NCBI GenBank assembly: GCA_963793335.1
Contig: CAWBZS010000001.1
Location: 558,001-622,000 of the forward strand
DNA length: 64,000 nucleotides
Direction: 5' to 3'
Origin: Sva-07 sp963793335
Lineage (GTDB): Bacteria; Actinomycetota; Acidimicrobiia; Acidimicrobiales; Ilumatobacteraceae
The notes below the pieces were generated by a model. That model had not been told where the DNA came from and searched no databases. It was given only the letters and a program-made list of their open reading frames with translations. Both the position numbers and the translations under genes were made by a program. Positions 8,964 through 18,243 of this stretch are shown here, in pieces; positions within the stretch are counted from its first letter, which is position 1; each line of letters opens with the position of its first letter.

Positions 8964-8983
8964 ACTTGACCCGCTGGTCAAGT
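8964..8983. promoter_or_regulatory. palindromic operator upstream of acyl-CoA dehydrogenase
   Basis: Perfect 8-bp inverted repeat ACTTGACC-N4-GGTCAAGT, centred about 30 bp upstream of the ATG at 8944. Size and symmetry fit a dimeric TetR/FadR-type repressor that responds to acyl-CoA; no regulator gene is adjacent, so the protein that binds is unknown. Confidence 0.55.
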
Positions 8984-9117
8984 CTTGCGCTTTCACACGC
9001 AGGAAACACTTCGGCGACAAGCAAGAAATGCCACACCTTTAGGTTGCGCTCCCAATCCGGCCGGCAACGAAGCCACTGGATTCTCCATCCCTGTTCCCTA
9101 CCCCTCTTGGAGGACCC

Positions 9118-10485
<1,368 letters not shown>

Positions 10486-10523
10486 CACACTTCTAGGTAT
10501 CGAGCCAGACAAGGAACCATCAC

Positions 10524-10862
10524 ATGAAACTCGTGACAGCAGTCATCAAGCCGTTCAAGCTCGACGATGTCAAGGATGCCCTCAAGGCAATCGGCGTCGC
10601 CGGGATCACCGTCGAGGAAGTCCGCGGCTTCGGCCGTCAGGGCGGCCACACCGAGACCTACCGAGGAGCGGAGTACAAGATCGACTTCGTTCCCAAGGTG
10701 AGCCTCGGCATCGTCGTGGCCGACGAGACCGTGGACGCAGTGGTCGACACCATCGTGTCGGCGGCTGCCACCGGCAAGATCGGCGACGGCAAGATCTGGG
10801 TCACCGATGTGGACCGCCTCGTGCGTATCCGCACCGGTGAAGAAGGGGCCGACGCCATCTAG
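10524..10862 (+). CDS. glnK: P-II nitrogen regulatory protein
   Basis: 112 residues, the usual length. MKLVTAVIKPFKLDDVKDAL at the N-terminus, the T-loop GHTETYRGAEYKIDFVPK with Tyr46 and the modifiable Tyr51, and the ATP-binding B/C loops TGKIGDGKIWV and RIRTGEEG. It binds ATP/ADP and 2-oxoglutarate and controls the neighbouring ammonium transporter. Called glnK rather than glnB because of the amt-glnK operon arrangement. A strong rho-independent terminator-like hairpin follows 52 bp downstream. Confidence 0.96.
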   Translation: MKLVTAVIKPFKLDDVKDALKAIGVAGITVEEVRGFGRQGGHTETYRGAEYKIDFVPKVSLGIVVADETVDAVVDTIVSAAATGKIGDGKIWVTDVDRLVRIRTGEEGADAI

Positions 10863-10913
10863 CCGGCCACGCCACCCAACCCGATCGGGCCGCATCGTCG
10901 CGACCCGCCCGTT

Positions 10914-10961
10914 GACCCCCGAGCCTCCCTTTGCGTCCTCAAAGGGGCAGGCTCGGGGGTC
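10914..10961 (+). terminator. rho-independent-like terminator of amt-glnK
   Basis: Long hairpin with outer arms GACCCCCGAGCCT / AGGCTCGGGGGTC and a second inner stem CCCTTTG / CAAAGGG. It is placed just after glnK and before the promoter region of the next gene. No long T tract follows, as is common in high-GC actinobacteria. Confidence 0.8.
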
Positions 10962-11032
10962 TTCGCGTGCGCGGTATCGTGACGTGCCGTTCGTTGAGCC
11001 CCGAGCGGTTCCGGTCGCGTACAGTCGGGGAC

Positions 11033-12259
11033 ATGACAACGGTCGAGTCCGACTCCGCTCCCACCACGCCAGCGAAGGCGGGGCGATGGACCGCCCAGTG
11101 GAAGGAGCTGTACGCCGAGGTCATCACGACCGGGCTGTGCACGGGCTGCGCAGGTTGCGTGGTCACCTGCCCGCACGACGTGATCGGCTACGAGCACGAA
11201 GAGGGCAAGTACATCCCGTTTCACCTCGAGGAGGAGCTCGGCCTCGACAACTGCATCCACGGCTTCGGCGAAGGGGGCGGCTGCACCACCTGCACCCGAG
11301 CGTGCCCTCGCTTCCAGGCGTGGGAACCCGCCGCCGACATGCACCTGTTCGGTCGGGTTCGCGAGCCCGACGAGATGGCGGGCATCTGGCGCCAGCTCTA
11401 CCTCACCCGGGCGAGCGACAAGATGGTCCACGAGATGGGACAGGACGGCGGGCTCGTCTCGGCGATGCTGATCTGGCTGCGTGAACACGACTACATCGAC
11501 GCAGCCCTCGTCTCGGGCGTCGAGGACGACGATGCGTGGAAGGCAAAGCCGGCGGTCGTGGCCACCAAGGATGAGATCCTCGCCACTGCCGGTAGTCGCT
11601 ACACGTACTGCGCCAACCCGCTGGCGCTCCCAGAAGCCAAGGAGAAGGGCTACGAGCGGCTCGCGCTGGTCGGGATGGGCTGCCAGACCTCGTCACCGCC
11701 AACGATGTGGGACCGCAAGGCCGGCAAGGTCTCCAAGCCCTTCCTGTTCAACATCGGCCTGCTGTGCTCCAAGACGTTCGACGACGCCATCTTCACCGAA
11801 CTGTTCGAGGCCAAGTACGGCCTGAAGAAGCAGGACATGGTGAAGATGAACATCAAAGGCGTGTTCCAGATCTGGATGAAGGACGGCTCGTACCACGAGA
11901 TCGACCTGAAGGAATGCCACGCCTGGACCCGCGAGGGGTGCAAGAGCTGCCCCGACTTCGCCGCCGAGCACGCCGACGTGTCGACCGGCGGCATCGGCGA
12001 GGACAACGACTGGACGCTCACGATCGTGCGCACCGAACTCGGCGAGCAGGTCATCGAGCGCATGATCGCCGACGGCTCGATCGAAGCGAAGCCGGCCCAG
12101 ACCGACGAGACTGCGATGCGCCTGCTGCGCCTGTTGTCGATCGTCAGTCGCCGGCGCTGGCCCAAGGAGGCCGACCCGGCGCCGGCGATCGGCGTCCCGC
12201 CGCCGAAGAAGAAGAAGGCGGCGGCGCCTGCAGCGGATGCCGCCCCCAAGACCGACTGA
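11033..12259 (+). CDS. FrhB/FdhB-like coenzyme F420 oxidoreductase beta-subunit family protein
   Basis: 408 residues from ATG 11033 (MTTVESDSAPTTPAKAGRW); the frame extends further upstream but into the terminator region. An N-terminal 4Fe-4S motif, CTGCAGCVVTCP, is followed by further cysteines (GGCTTCTRACP), then the FrhB N- and C-terminal domains (VHEMGQDGGLVSAMLIWL, SPPTMWDRKAGKVSKPFLFNIGLLCSKTF, REGCKSCPDFAAEHADVSTGG). Members reduce or oxidise F420 or other acceptors together with a partner enzyme; no hydrogenase or dehydrogenase partner is adjacent. The C-terminal ~30 residues are a Lys/Ala-rich tail (PPKKKKAAAPAAD). Confidence 0.85.
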   Translation: MTTVESDSAPTTPAKAGRWTAQWKELYAEVITTGLCTGCAGCVVTCPHDVIGYEHEEGKYIPFHLEEELGLDNCIHGFGEGGGCTTCTRACPRFQAWEPAADMHLFGRVREPDEMAGIWRQLYLTRASDKMVHEMGQDGGLVSAMLIWLREHDYIDAALVSGVEDDDAWKAKPAVVATKDEILATAGSRYTYCANPLALPEAKEKGYERLALVGMGCQTSSPPTMWDRKAGKVSKPFLFNIGLLCSKTFDDAIFTELFEAKYGLKKQDMVKMNIKGVFQIWMKDGSYHEIDLKECHAWTREGCKSCPDFAAEHADVSTGGIGEDNDWTLTIVRTELGEQVIERMIADGSIEAKPAQTDETAMRLLRLLSIVSRRRWPKEADPAPAIGVPPPKKKKAAAPAADAAPKTD

Positions 12260-12272
12260 CGGCGTTGCTGAT

Positions 12273-12303
12273 GTCACGTTTGGTGTCTGACACCAAACGT
12301 GAC
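12273..12303. repeat. 31-bp palindrome at convergent gene junction, copy 1
   Basis: Perfect 15-bp arms around a single central T, core GGTGTC-T-GACACC. It lies in the 45 bp between two convergent genes, as does an identical copy at 25966-25996. Its position suggests a bidirectional terminator or a dispersed REP-like element. Confidence 0.85.
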
Positions 12304-12304
12304 G

Positions 12305-12634
12305 TCAGGGGGTCGAGGTGCGGGTGACGCCTTCGGGGTCGCAGGCAGCCAGATCCGATTCGAAATCGTCGAGGATGGCAATCGCCGGGGCCGACACTTC
12401 CTCGTTGCCGCTCCGCGCGTCGCTGCCGAGCGTGTTGAGCCCGAACTCGTCGTCGTAGTCGTCGATGACGTCGAGCATGCACGCCTCGATGTCTGGGAAG
12501 TCCTGAGCAACGGTCTTGACCAGGTCTTCGGCCACTCGAACGGCGCTGGGGTCCGAGGTGCAGGCGGAGACGCCGAGCACCGCGACGAGGCCGATGGCAA
12601 GCGCGTTGGTGATGGAGCGTCGAGAGGTCGTCAC
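12305..12634 (-). CDS. small predicted lipoprotein of unknown function
   Basis: 109 residues. An N-terminal signal peptide with lipobox LGVSAC (Cys about residue 25) predicts lipid attachment at the outer face of the membrane. The mature part is acidic, with two further cysteines, and has no domain I recognise (DLVKTVAQDFPDIEACMLDVIDDYDDEFGLN). It reads left, 12 bp from the udgB stop, so it may be co-transcribed with udgB. A second unrelated-looking lipoprotein of similar size is at 16512-16991. Confidence 0.75.
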   Translation of the reverse strand: MTTSRRSITNALAIGLVAVLGVSACTSDPSAVRVAEDLVKTVAQDFPDIEACMLDVIDDYDDEFGLNTLGSDARSGNEEVSAPAIAILDDFESDLAACDPEGVTRTSTP

Positions 12635-12646
12635 AGCGTCCCGAGG

Positions 12647-13363
12647 TTACTGGCCGCCCGCCGGACCCGCACCCGCCGCTCCCGGACCGGTGGGTTCGTC
12701 GCCGGCAGCCACCTCGACGGCACGGGCGAACACCGCATCGAGCATCGGCTCGGTCAGTCGTTTGGTGAACGTGTTCTGCTGGCTCGGATGAAACGAGCAG
12801 ATCAACATCGGGCCATCCTCGATGGGCACTTCGACACCGTGCCCGAAGCGGGGACGCGGTCGGACACCGAAGTGAGCGCACGCCGCCTGGTAGCCGAACT
12901 GGCCGAGGCACACCACGACGACCGTGCGGTCCAACGCGCCGAACTCACGTTGCAAGAACGGCGCGCACGCATCGCGTTCCTCGGGGAGCGGCTTGTTGGC
13001 CGGCGGGGCGCATTTGACCGCGGCTGTCACCCATGCGTCGCGCAGCTCCAGTCCGTCATCCACCGCAGTCGACTCCGGTTGGTTGGCCAGCCCTGCACGG
13101 TGCATCGTTCGAAACAGCCAGTCGCCACTGCGGTCACCGGTGAACACGCGACCGGTGCGGTTGGCGCCGTGCGCTGCCGGCGCGAGCCCGAGCACCACAA
13201 TGCGTGCCGACGGATCACCGAAGCCCGGGATCGGCCGGCCCCAGTACTCCTCGTGGCGATACGCGGCCCGCTTCTCGATCGCCACCTGCTCACGCCACGC
13301 CACCAATCGAGGGCATGCGGTACACCCGATCACGTCACGTTCGAGCCTGGCGAGCGGAGACAT
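12647..13363 (-). CDS. udgB: uracil-DNA glycosylase family 5 (UdgB type)
   Basis: 238 residues from ATG 13363 (MSPLARLERDVIGCTACPRLV). Fe-S cysteines begin with CTACP at residues 14-17; PIPGFGDPSARIVVLGLAPAAHGANRTGRVFTGDRSGDWL is the diagnostic active-site block of the UdgB family (as in Thermus UDGb and mycobacterial UdgB), and the second active-site motif is CSFHPSQQNTF. It excises uracil, and often hypoxanthine, from DNA in base excision repair. Divergent from the phosphomutase gene, with only 29 bp between the starts. A Gly/Pro/Ala-rich tail ends the protein. Confidence 0.92.
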   Translation of the reverse strand: MSPLARLERDVIGCTACPRLVAWREQVAIEKRAAYRHEEYWGRPIPGFGDPSARIVVLGLAPAAHGANRTGRVFTGDRSGDWLFRTMHRAGLANQPESTAVDDGLELRDAWVTAAVKCAPPANKPLPEERDACAPFLQREFGALDRTVVVVCLGQFGYQAACAHFGVRPRPRFGHGVEVPIEDGPMLICSFHPSQQNTFTKRLTEPMLDAVFARAVEVAAGDEPTGPGAAGAGPAGGQ

Positions 13364-13392
13364 CGCCCTCGACAGTAGGTTGGATGCACTCC

Positions 13393-14046
13393 ATGGCCAC
13401 AGCGAAGAAGACTCCCCCTCCCCCATTCACCACCGTGCTGCTCGTTCGCCACGGCCAGACTCCCACCACCGGCAAGGTGTTGCCGGGGCGGGCCAAGGGC
13501 CTCCACCTGGCCGACGAGGGACGTCGCCAGGCGCAGATTGCAGCAGATCGGATCGCCGAGCTGACGCGCGTCGACGCGGTCTACTCCTCGCCGCTCGAGC
13601 GCGCGAAGGAGACCGCTGCACCGATCTCCGCGGCCCGCGGACTGAAGACCAAGATCGACCGCGGGCTCTTCGAGTGCGACTTCGGCGACTGGACCGGCGC
13701 CGAGCTCAAGAAGCTGATGAAGCTTCCGGAGTGGCAGACCGTGCAACGAGCTCCATCCACGTTCCGATTCCCCAACGGTGAAAGCTTCACCGAGATGCAG
13801 ACACGCATGGTGTCGGCCCTCGACCGCCTCCGCCTCGCGCACCCCGGCGGCACGATCGTGTGCGTGTCGCACGCCGACACGATCAAGGCCGCCGTCGCCC
13901 ACGCCCTCGGCACCCACATCGACCTGTTCCAACGGATCGTGATCAGTCCGGCCTCCATCACTGCGATCGGCTGGGGTGCGGGCGGACCGACCGTCTTGGC
14001 CGTCAACTCCACCGGTCGCCCCCTCACCGATCTCCAGCCATCGTGA
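13393..14046 (+). CDS. histidine-phosphatase-fold putative phosphomutase (MSMEG_4193 type)
   Basis: 217 residues from ATG 13393 (MATAKKTPPPPFTTVLLVRHGQ); an in-frame ATG lies 9 bp upstream. The RHG catalytic motif LLVRHGQTPTT, YSSPLERAKETA and the second histidine in CVSHADTIKAAVAHALG are intact. It is the first gene of the actinobacterial trio phosphomutase, DUF3090 and SCO1664-family protein, here with 10 bp and 2 bp spacings. The true substrate is unknown; sugar-phosphate or lipid-linked phosphate hydrolysis is possible. Confidence 0.9.
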   Translation: MATAKKTPPPPFTTVLLVRHGQTPTTGKVLPGRAKGLHLADEGRRQAQIAADRIAELTRVDAVYSSPLERAKETAAPISAARGLKTKIDRGLFECDFGDWTGAELKKLMKLPEWQTVQRAPSTFRFPNGESFTEMQTRMVSALDRLRLAHPGGTIVCVSHADTIKAAVAHALGTHIDLFQRIVISPASITAIGWGAGGPTVLAVNSTGRPLTDLQPS

Positions 14047-14056
14047 GGTCGCAGCG

Positions 14057-14566
14057 ATGAGTGTGTTCTTCGAGTTCGACGAGGTCTCGGCCTTCACCGT
14101 CGGCACCGTCGGGCGTCCCGGCGACCGGACGTTCTTCCTGCAGGCGCGCGCCGACGGTCACAAGGTGACGGTGAAGTGCGAAAAGCAGCAAGCCGCAGCG
14201 ATCGTCCAGTACCTGCGCAGAGTGCTCGCCGATCTCCCGCCGGCGGAGGACCGTCCGATGAGCGGCGCCCTGGAGCTCCGAGAGCCGACCGACGCAGTGT
14301 TCGTGCTCGGTCCGATCGGACTCGGCTATGACCGATCGAACGACCGCGTGCTGATCCAACTGGACGAGGTCGGTGAGGTCGACGAAGAAGGCGAGCCGGT
14401 GGACGACGACGCCGATCGAGGCCACCTCCGGCTGTACCTCAGCCGGGGACAGGCGGCGGCATTCTGCGAGCACGCGGATGGCGTGGTTGCTGCCGGTCGG
14501 CCCCCATGCCAGTGGTGTGCGCTGCCGATCGACCCCGACGGCCACGACTGTCCGCGGATGAACTGA
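14057..14566 (+). CDS. DUF3090 family protein
   Basis: 169 residues from ATG 14057 (MSVFFEFDEVSAFTVGTVGRPGDRTFFLQARADG). Matches the actinobacterial DUF3090 pattern: an N-terminal TVGTVGxPGxRxFFLQA strand block, a middle DAVFVLGPIGLGYD segment, and the C-terminal zinc-ribbon-like CQWCALPIDPDGHDCPRMN, whose cysteines could bind metal. Function unknown; always beside the phosphomutase and SCO1664-family genes. Confidence 0.9.
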   Translation: MSVFFEFDEVSAFTVGTVGRPGDRTFFLQARADGHKVTVKCEKQQAAAIVQYLRRVLADLPPAEDRPMSGALELREPTDAVFVLGPIGLGYDRSNDRVLIQLDEVGEVDEEGEPVDDDADRGHLRLYLSRGQAAAFCEHADGVVAAGRPPCQWCALPIDPDGHDCPRMN

Positions 14567-14568
14567 CC

Positions 14569-15375
14569 GTGGCGGGCGCGGCATCAGACGATCCCAGCCA
14601 GTTCGACGACGAGTTCGACGACGATGACGGCGATGAGCGCGGCGTCGAGCTGCGCATCGACGACGTTGGCGACCCAGTCCAGCACCTGCTGCGTGGCGAC
14701 ATCGAGATCGAGGGCCGCATGCCGTATTCGAGCAATGCCACATTCCTCGTCCACGTCACGAGCAACGGCGCCTCGCATCCGGCCATCTACAAACCCACCA
14801 GAGGTGAGCGGCCGCTGTGGGACTTCGAGCCGGGACTGCATCGCCGAGAGGTCGCCACCTATCTGCTCAGCGAACATCTGCGCCTCGGGGTGATTCCACC
14901 GACGGTGCTCCGCGACGGACCACTCGGAGAGGGTTCGGTGCAGTGGTTCGTGGCCGCCGATCACAGCCAGCACTACTTCACCATCCACGAGGCCCACCCC
15001 GAACTGCACGACCGTCTGCGTGCGATGGCGCTGCTCGACGTGCTCGCCAACAACACCGACCGCAAGAGCGGCCACGTGCTACTGATTCCCGAACGCGACA
15101 GAGCGGCAGCCACGGTGTGGGGCATCGACAACGGTCTGTGCTTCGCCGCCGAGTACAAACTCCGCACCGTGATCTGGGAGTTCGGCGACGAACCGATCGC
15201 GGACGACTGGCTCGAACGTGTCGGGCTGCTGTGCGAGCGGGTGCCATTGGAGATCTCCACGCTGCTCTCCGACGACGAGGTCGAGGCGCTGCAGGGTCGT
15301 GCACGATGGTGCGTCACGAATCGACGCTTCCCGACCGACCCGTCAGGTCGCCGCTACCCGTGGCCGCTGGTCTGA
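14569..15375 (+). CDS. SCO1664 family (TIGR03843-like) protein
   Basis: About 268 residues from GTG 14569, placed 2 bp after the DUF3090 stop; an ATG at 14506 would overlap DUF3090 by 61 bp and is less likely. Conserved blocks include LLRGDIEIEGRMPYSSNATFL, AIYKPTRGERPLWDF, LHRREVATYLLSEHL and LLDVLANNTDRKSGHVL..WGIDNGLCF. The spacing of a lysine (YKP), a glutamate and the LxNxDRKxxH/xGIDNG pairs is like HipA/PI3K-fold kinases, so a phosphotransferase role is plausible. Third gene of the conserved cluster. Confidence 0.85.
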   Translation: MAGAASDDPSQFDDEFDDDDGDERGVELRIDDVGDPVQHLLRGDIEIEGRMPYSSNATFLVHVTSNGASHPAIYKPTRGERPLWDFEPGLHRREVATYLLSEHLRLGVIPPTVLRDGPLGEGSVQWFVAADHSQHYFTIHEAHPELHDRLRAMALLDVLANNTDRKSGHVLLIPERDRAAATVWGIDNGLCFAAEYKLRTVIWEFGDEPIADDWLERVGLLCERVPLEISTLLSDDEVEALQGRARWCVTNRRFPTDPSGRRYPWPLV

Positions 15376-15382
15376 TGCGGCG

Positions 15383-16387
15383 ATGAGTAGCGACGGACAC
15401 CACGTCGCCGACGAGCGTCTCGACGAGTTGATCCACCGCGGTGATCTCGATGGTCTGGTTCGGATGATCGACGATCGCTGCACCGAACGCGACTGGGCCG
15501 GCCTGCTGCGCGTCCGCGATCGCTCGCGTCACGCGGTGGCGACCGGTCGGCAGCTCTGGCCGGCTGCCACGCTGGCCGAGTACCGTCTGGCACTCCTCGG
15601 CACCCCCGAACACGTCGCTGCCGTCCTCGACGAAACCGATGGGCTCTCCGGTCGATTCACCGTCGGTCCGCTCACCGAGGTGGCGGCGCAGCACCACACC
15701 TGGGCCGACCTGCAGCCGGAGCTCGATCTCGGGCCTCGCGCCGCGTTCGTAGCGCACGAACGGGTGCTCCGAGGCGATCGCATCGATGCTCCGGACCTCC
15801 CAGCCGTACTCGACCTGCCACTCACGCTCCAGGCGTGGGAACCCGACTACCCGCTTGCCACCTACACCGACGCGGGCGGTGAGTTCCCGATGCCCGAGCT
15901 GTCGACGGACTGGACCGACATCGACCCGATGCCCGCGGAACGTCTCGACGACGACGTCGACCTCGCCATCCGTCAACTGGTGGAGCCATGGCTCACCGGC
16001 TCGAACGGCCAGGCCGACGTCGTGTGCGTCGACGGCGACGTCAGCGGGGCGCTCGGAGCCCTCGGGCTTCGCCGTGCCAGGATCGCGGAGCTCGACGCCG
16101 CCAGCGCACTCGCCTGGCTTGCGTGGGCTGGCGCAAGCGGAGGAGCCCACGGTCGGCGACGCGGCGCCGCCTCCGGCCGCTTCGGAGCCTGGTGGACGCT
16201 GGCCGCACTCGGGGACCTGCTCGACGAGTGGCCGGTGGCGCCTGGCGAACTCGGACAGCTGGCGACGGAACTTCGCTGGTATCGCTGGGATGCACACGAG
16301 CCAGCGCTGGGTTGGCAGTTCCAGCTGGCGGTCGAGGATCCGGCCGAGTCGACCGCCTGGGCCATCCTGGCTCGCGACGCCGCCTGA
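15383..16387 (+). CDS. conserved hypothetical protein, fourth gene of the phosphomutase cluster
   Basis: 334 residues from ATG 15383, 7 bp after the SCO1664-family stop. Not firmly recognised. Predicted largely alpha-helical, with an acidic N-terminal half (DERLDELIHRGDLDGLVRMIDDRCTERDW) and a conserved-looking C-terminal block: GGAHGRRRGAASGRFGAWWTLAAL and LRWYRWDAHEPALGWQFQLAVEDP. A hairpin at 16413-16441 follows, so it is likely the last gene of the transcript. The tight spacing suggests a shared function with the upstream three genes. Confidence 0.75.
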   Translation: MSSDGHHVADERLDELIHRGDLDGLVRMIDDRCTERDWAGLLRVRDRSRHAVATGRQLWPAATLAEYRLALLGTPEHVAAVLDETDGLSGRFTVGPLTEVAAQHHTWADLQPELDLGPRAAFVAHERVLRGDRIDAPDLPAVLDLPLTLQAWEPDYPLATYTDAGGEFPMPELSTDWTDIDPMPAERLDDDVDLAIRQLVEPWLTGSNGQADVVCVDGDVSGALGALGLRRARIAELDAASALAWLAWAGASGGAHGRRRGAASGRFGAWWTLAALGDLLDEWPVAPGELGQLATELRWYRWDAHEPALGWQFQLAVEDPAESTAWAILARDAA

Positions 16388-16412
16388 CGTCGGCCCCACC
16401 TCGGAGCGATGC

Positions 16413-16441
16413 GTTTCCGTGCGGACGGCCCGCACGGAAAC
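16413..16441 (+). terminator. hairpin terminator after the phosphomutase cluster
   Basis: Perfect 12-bp arms GTTTCCGTGCGG / CCGCACGGAAAC with a 5-nt loop, 26 bp after the stop at 16387. Confidence 0.65.
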
Positions 16442-16511
16442 TCATCGCGAACCAGTGTCGGACGGGCGGACGGTTGACGGGCGGTTGATGGCGATCGCGT
16501 ACCCTGCAACG

Positions 16512-16991
16512 ATGCTCAAGGTTGCCATCCTCCCTGCCCTGTTCGTGCTGCTCACCGCCTGCGGATCCGACGGCGACTCGGCGTCGGAGTCACCGTCGGC
16601 CGACACGACGGCTCCGGCCACCGCTGCACCCGATCCGACGACTGCTCCGGCGTCGAGCGATCCGTCGTTGTCGCCCGACTGCGAGAACGCACTTGGCGAG
16701 GCCGAGGCACTGATCACCGGGGTGATGGACACCCTCGATGCCTCCGAGCCGGTGGATCCCGACGAGGTCAGCACCGCCTTCGGAGCTGTCGGGGAGGCCG
16801 TCGGCGGAAGCTGCGGCGACGTCCAGGACGGGGCCGTCTCTCGACTGATCACCTTCACCTCCGACGAGGGCTCGACGCGATCGGTCGAGTCACAAGGCTT
16901 CGTCGTCGGGTTCCTGTCCGAGCTCTGCCAGCTTCCCAGCACTCTCAGCCCCAGCGCTGCGGACGCCTGCGCAGCAGCAGAACAGAGCTGA
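16512..16991 (+). CDS. predicted lipoprotein of unknown function
   Basis: 159 residues from ATG 16512. Signal peptide with lipobox VLLTACGS (Cys near residue 17), then a Ser/Thr/Pro/Ala/Asp-rich linker to about residue 60 (ATAAPDPTTAPASSDPS) and a compact C-terminal domain with five cysteines (DCENALGEAEALI, GGSCGDVQDG, SELCQLP, ACAAAEQS). Expected to sit on the outer face of the membrane. No family recognised. A hairpin terminator follows at 17173. Confidence 0.7.
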   Translation: MLKVAILPALFVLLTACGSDGDSASESPSADTTAPATAAPDPTTAPASSDPSLSPDCENALGEAEALITGVMDTLDASEPVDPDEVSTAFGAVGEAVGGSCGDVQDGAVSRLITFTSDEGSTRSVESQGFVVGFLSELCQLPSTLSPSAADACAAAEQS

Positions 16992-17172
16992 CCGACACAG
17001 CACGATGTCGGACTTCGACCGGCGGACCCCTGGACCTGCCGCGTCAGACCAATGCTGCACCAGCTGCTCGCCACTCGAGACGGCCGACACCGAGGAACGA
17101 CCGTCGACCTTCATCGCCACCCTGTAGCACTGACCACCGTGCAACCGGCCGCGATGTGATCCCACCACGCGG

Positions 17173-17215
17173 AACTGCCCGGGAGCGTTCGTTGGTCGAA
17201 CGTTCCCGGGCAGTT
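17173..17215. terminator. bidirectional hairpin between convergent genes
   Basis: 19-bp arms (AACTGCCCGGGAGCGTTCG and its complement) with one G-T pair and a 5-nt loop TTGGT. It lies between the lipoprotein gene and the 3' end of etfA, so it can serve both strands. The rest of 16992-17266 shows no gene. Confidence 0.7.
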
Positions 17216-17266
17216 CTCGAACGGTGAGGCGTTCGCTCGAACGCGCCGTTGTCCGTTGATTCGTCC

Positions 17267-18232
17267 TCAGCGGGCTTCGAGGGCCGCAAGGAGCTGCGGG
17301 AGCACCTTGTGAACGTCACCAACGATGCCGAGGTCGGCGACACCGAAGATCGGTGCCTCCTTGTCCTTGTTGATCGCGATGATGTTCTTCGAGCCCTTCA
17401 TCCCGACCATGTGCTGCGTGGCGCCCGAGACACCAGCAGCGATGTACACGGTCGGCTTGACGACTTTGCCGGTCTGTCCGACCTGGTAGCTGTATGGCAC
17501 CCAGCCAGCGTCGACGATGGCGCGGGTGGCTCCGGGCGCACCCTTGAGTTGCTTCGCCAGCGACTCGATCATGTCGAACTTCTCGGCGTCGCCGAGACCG
17601 CGTCCGCCGGCGACCACGATTGCGGCCTCGTCGAGCTTGGGACCGGATGTCTCCTCGACGTGCACTGCGGTGACGGTTGCGCCGCCGGTGGTTCCCAGCT
17701 CGGGAACGGGCGCAGCGACGACCTCGCCCGCTGCACCGGCTCCACCTTCGGCGACGAAGCTCTTGGGACGGAACGCCGCCAGGAACGGACGCTCACCGGT
17801 GAAGGTGGAGTTCACCAATTTGGTCCCACCGAAGATCGGCGTCTGCACGGTGACCGAGTCGCCGTCGACGGTGACCGACGTCGAGTTGGTGAGCACCGTC
17901 CGGTCGAGCTTCACCGACAGTCGTGACATGACGTCACGGCCCTCGTAGCTCTGCGGGAACATGATCAGGTCGGGGCTCTCGCCACCCTCGATCACTGCCT
18001 GCATCGATGCCGCGACCGCCACGCCCGGCAGCGCACCGGACAGGTCGCCGGTGGCGAAGACCTTCGCTGCGCCGTGGTCGGCGAGCGCTGCCGCAACCGC
18101 CGCACCGTCGCCGGCGATGAACGCCGAAACGGTGCCGCCGAGGCTGCGAGCCTTCGTGAGCAATTCGAGCGTGCCGCTGGTCGGGACGCCGTCGGCGCCC
18201 TGTGCGAACACCCAGATGTTGTCGATACCCAT
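17267..18232 (-). CDS. etfA: electron transfer flavoprotein alpha subunit
   Basis: 321 residues. N-terminal domain GIDNIWVFAQGADGVPTSGTLELL, and the C-terminal FAD-binding signature GRGLGDAEKFDMIESLAKQL...GATRAIVDAGWVPYSYQVGQTGK, YIAAGVSGATQHMVGMKGSKNIIAINKD and PIFGVADLGIVGD. With EtfB it collects electrons from acyl-CoA dehydrogenases such as the one at 7.7 kb and passes them to ETF:quinone oxidoreductase, which is not in the window. It follows etfB by 11 bp. Confidence 0.96.
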   Translation of the reverse strand: MGIDNIWVFAQGADGVPTSGTLELLTKARSLGGTVSAFIAGDGAAVAAALADHGAAKVFATGDLSGALPGVAVAASMQAVIEGGESPDLIMFPQSYEGRDVMSRLSVKLDRTVLTNSTSVTVDGDSVTVQTPIFGGTKLVNSTFTGERPFLAAFRPKSFVAEGGAGAAGEVVAAPVPELGTTGGATVTAVHVEETSGPKLDEAAIVVAGGRGLGDAEKFDMIESLAKQLKGAPGATRAIVDAGWVPYSYQVGQTGKVVKPTVYIAAGVSGATQHMVGMKGSKNIIAINKDKEAPIFGVADLGIVGDVHKVLPQLLAALEAR

Positions 18233-18243
18233 CGTTGGTCTCC

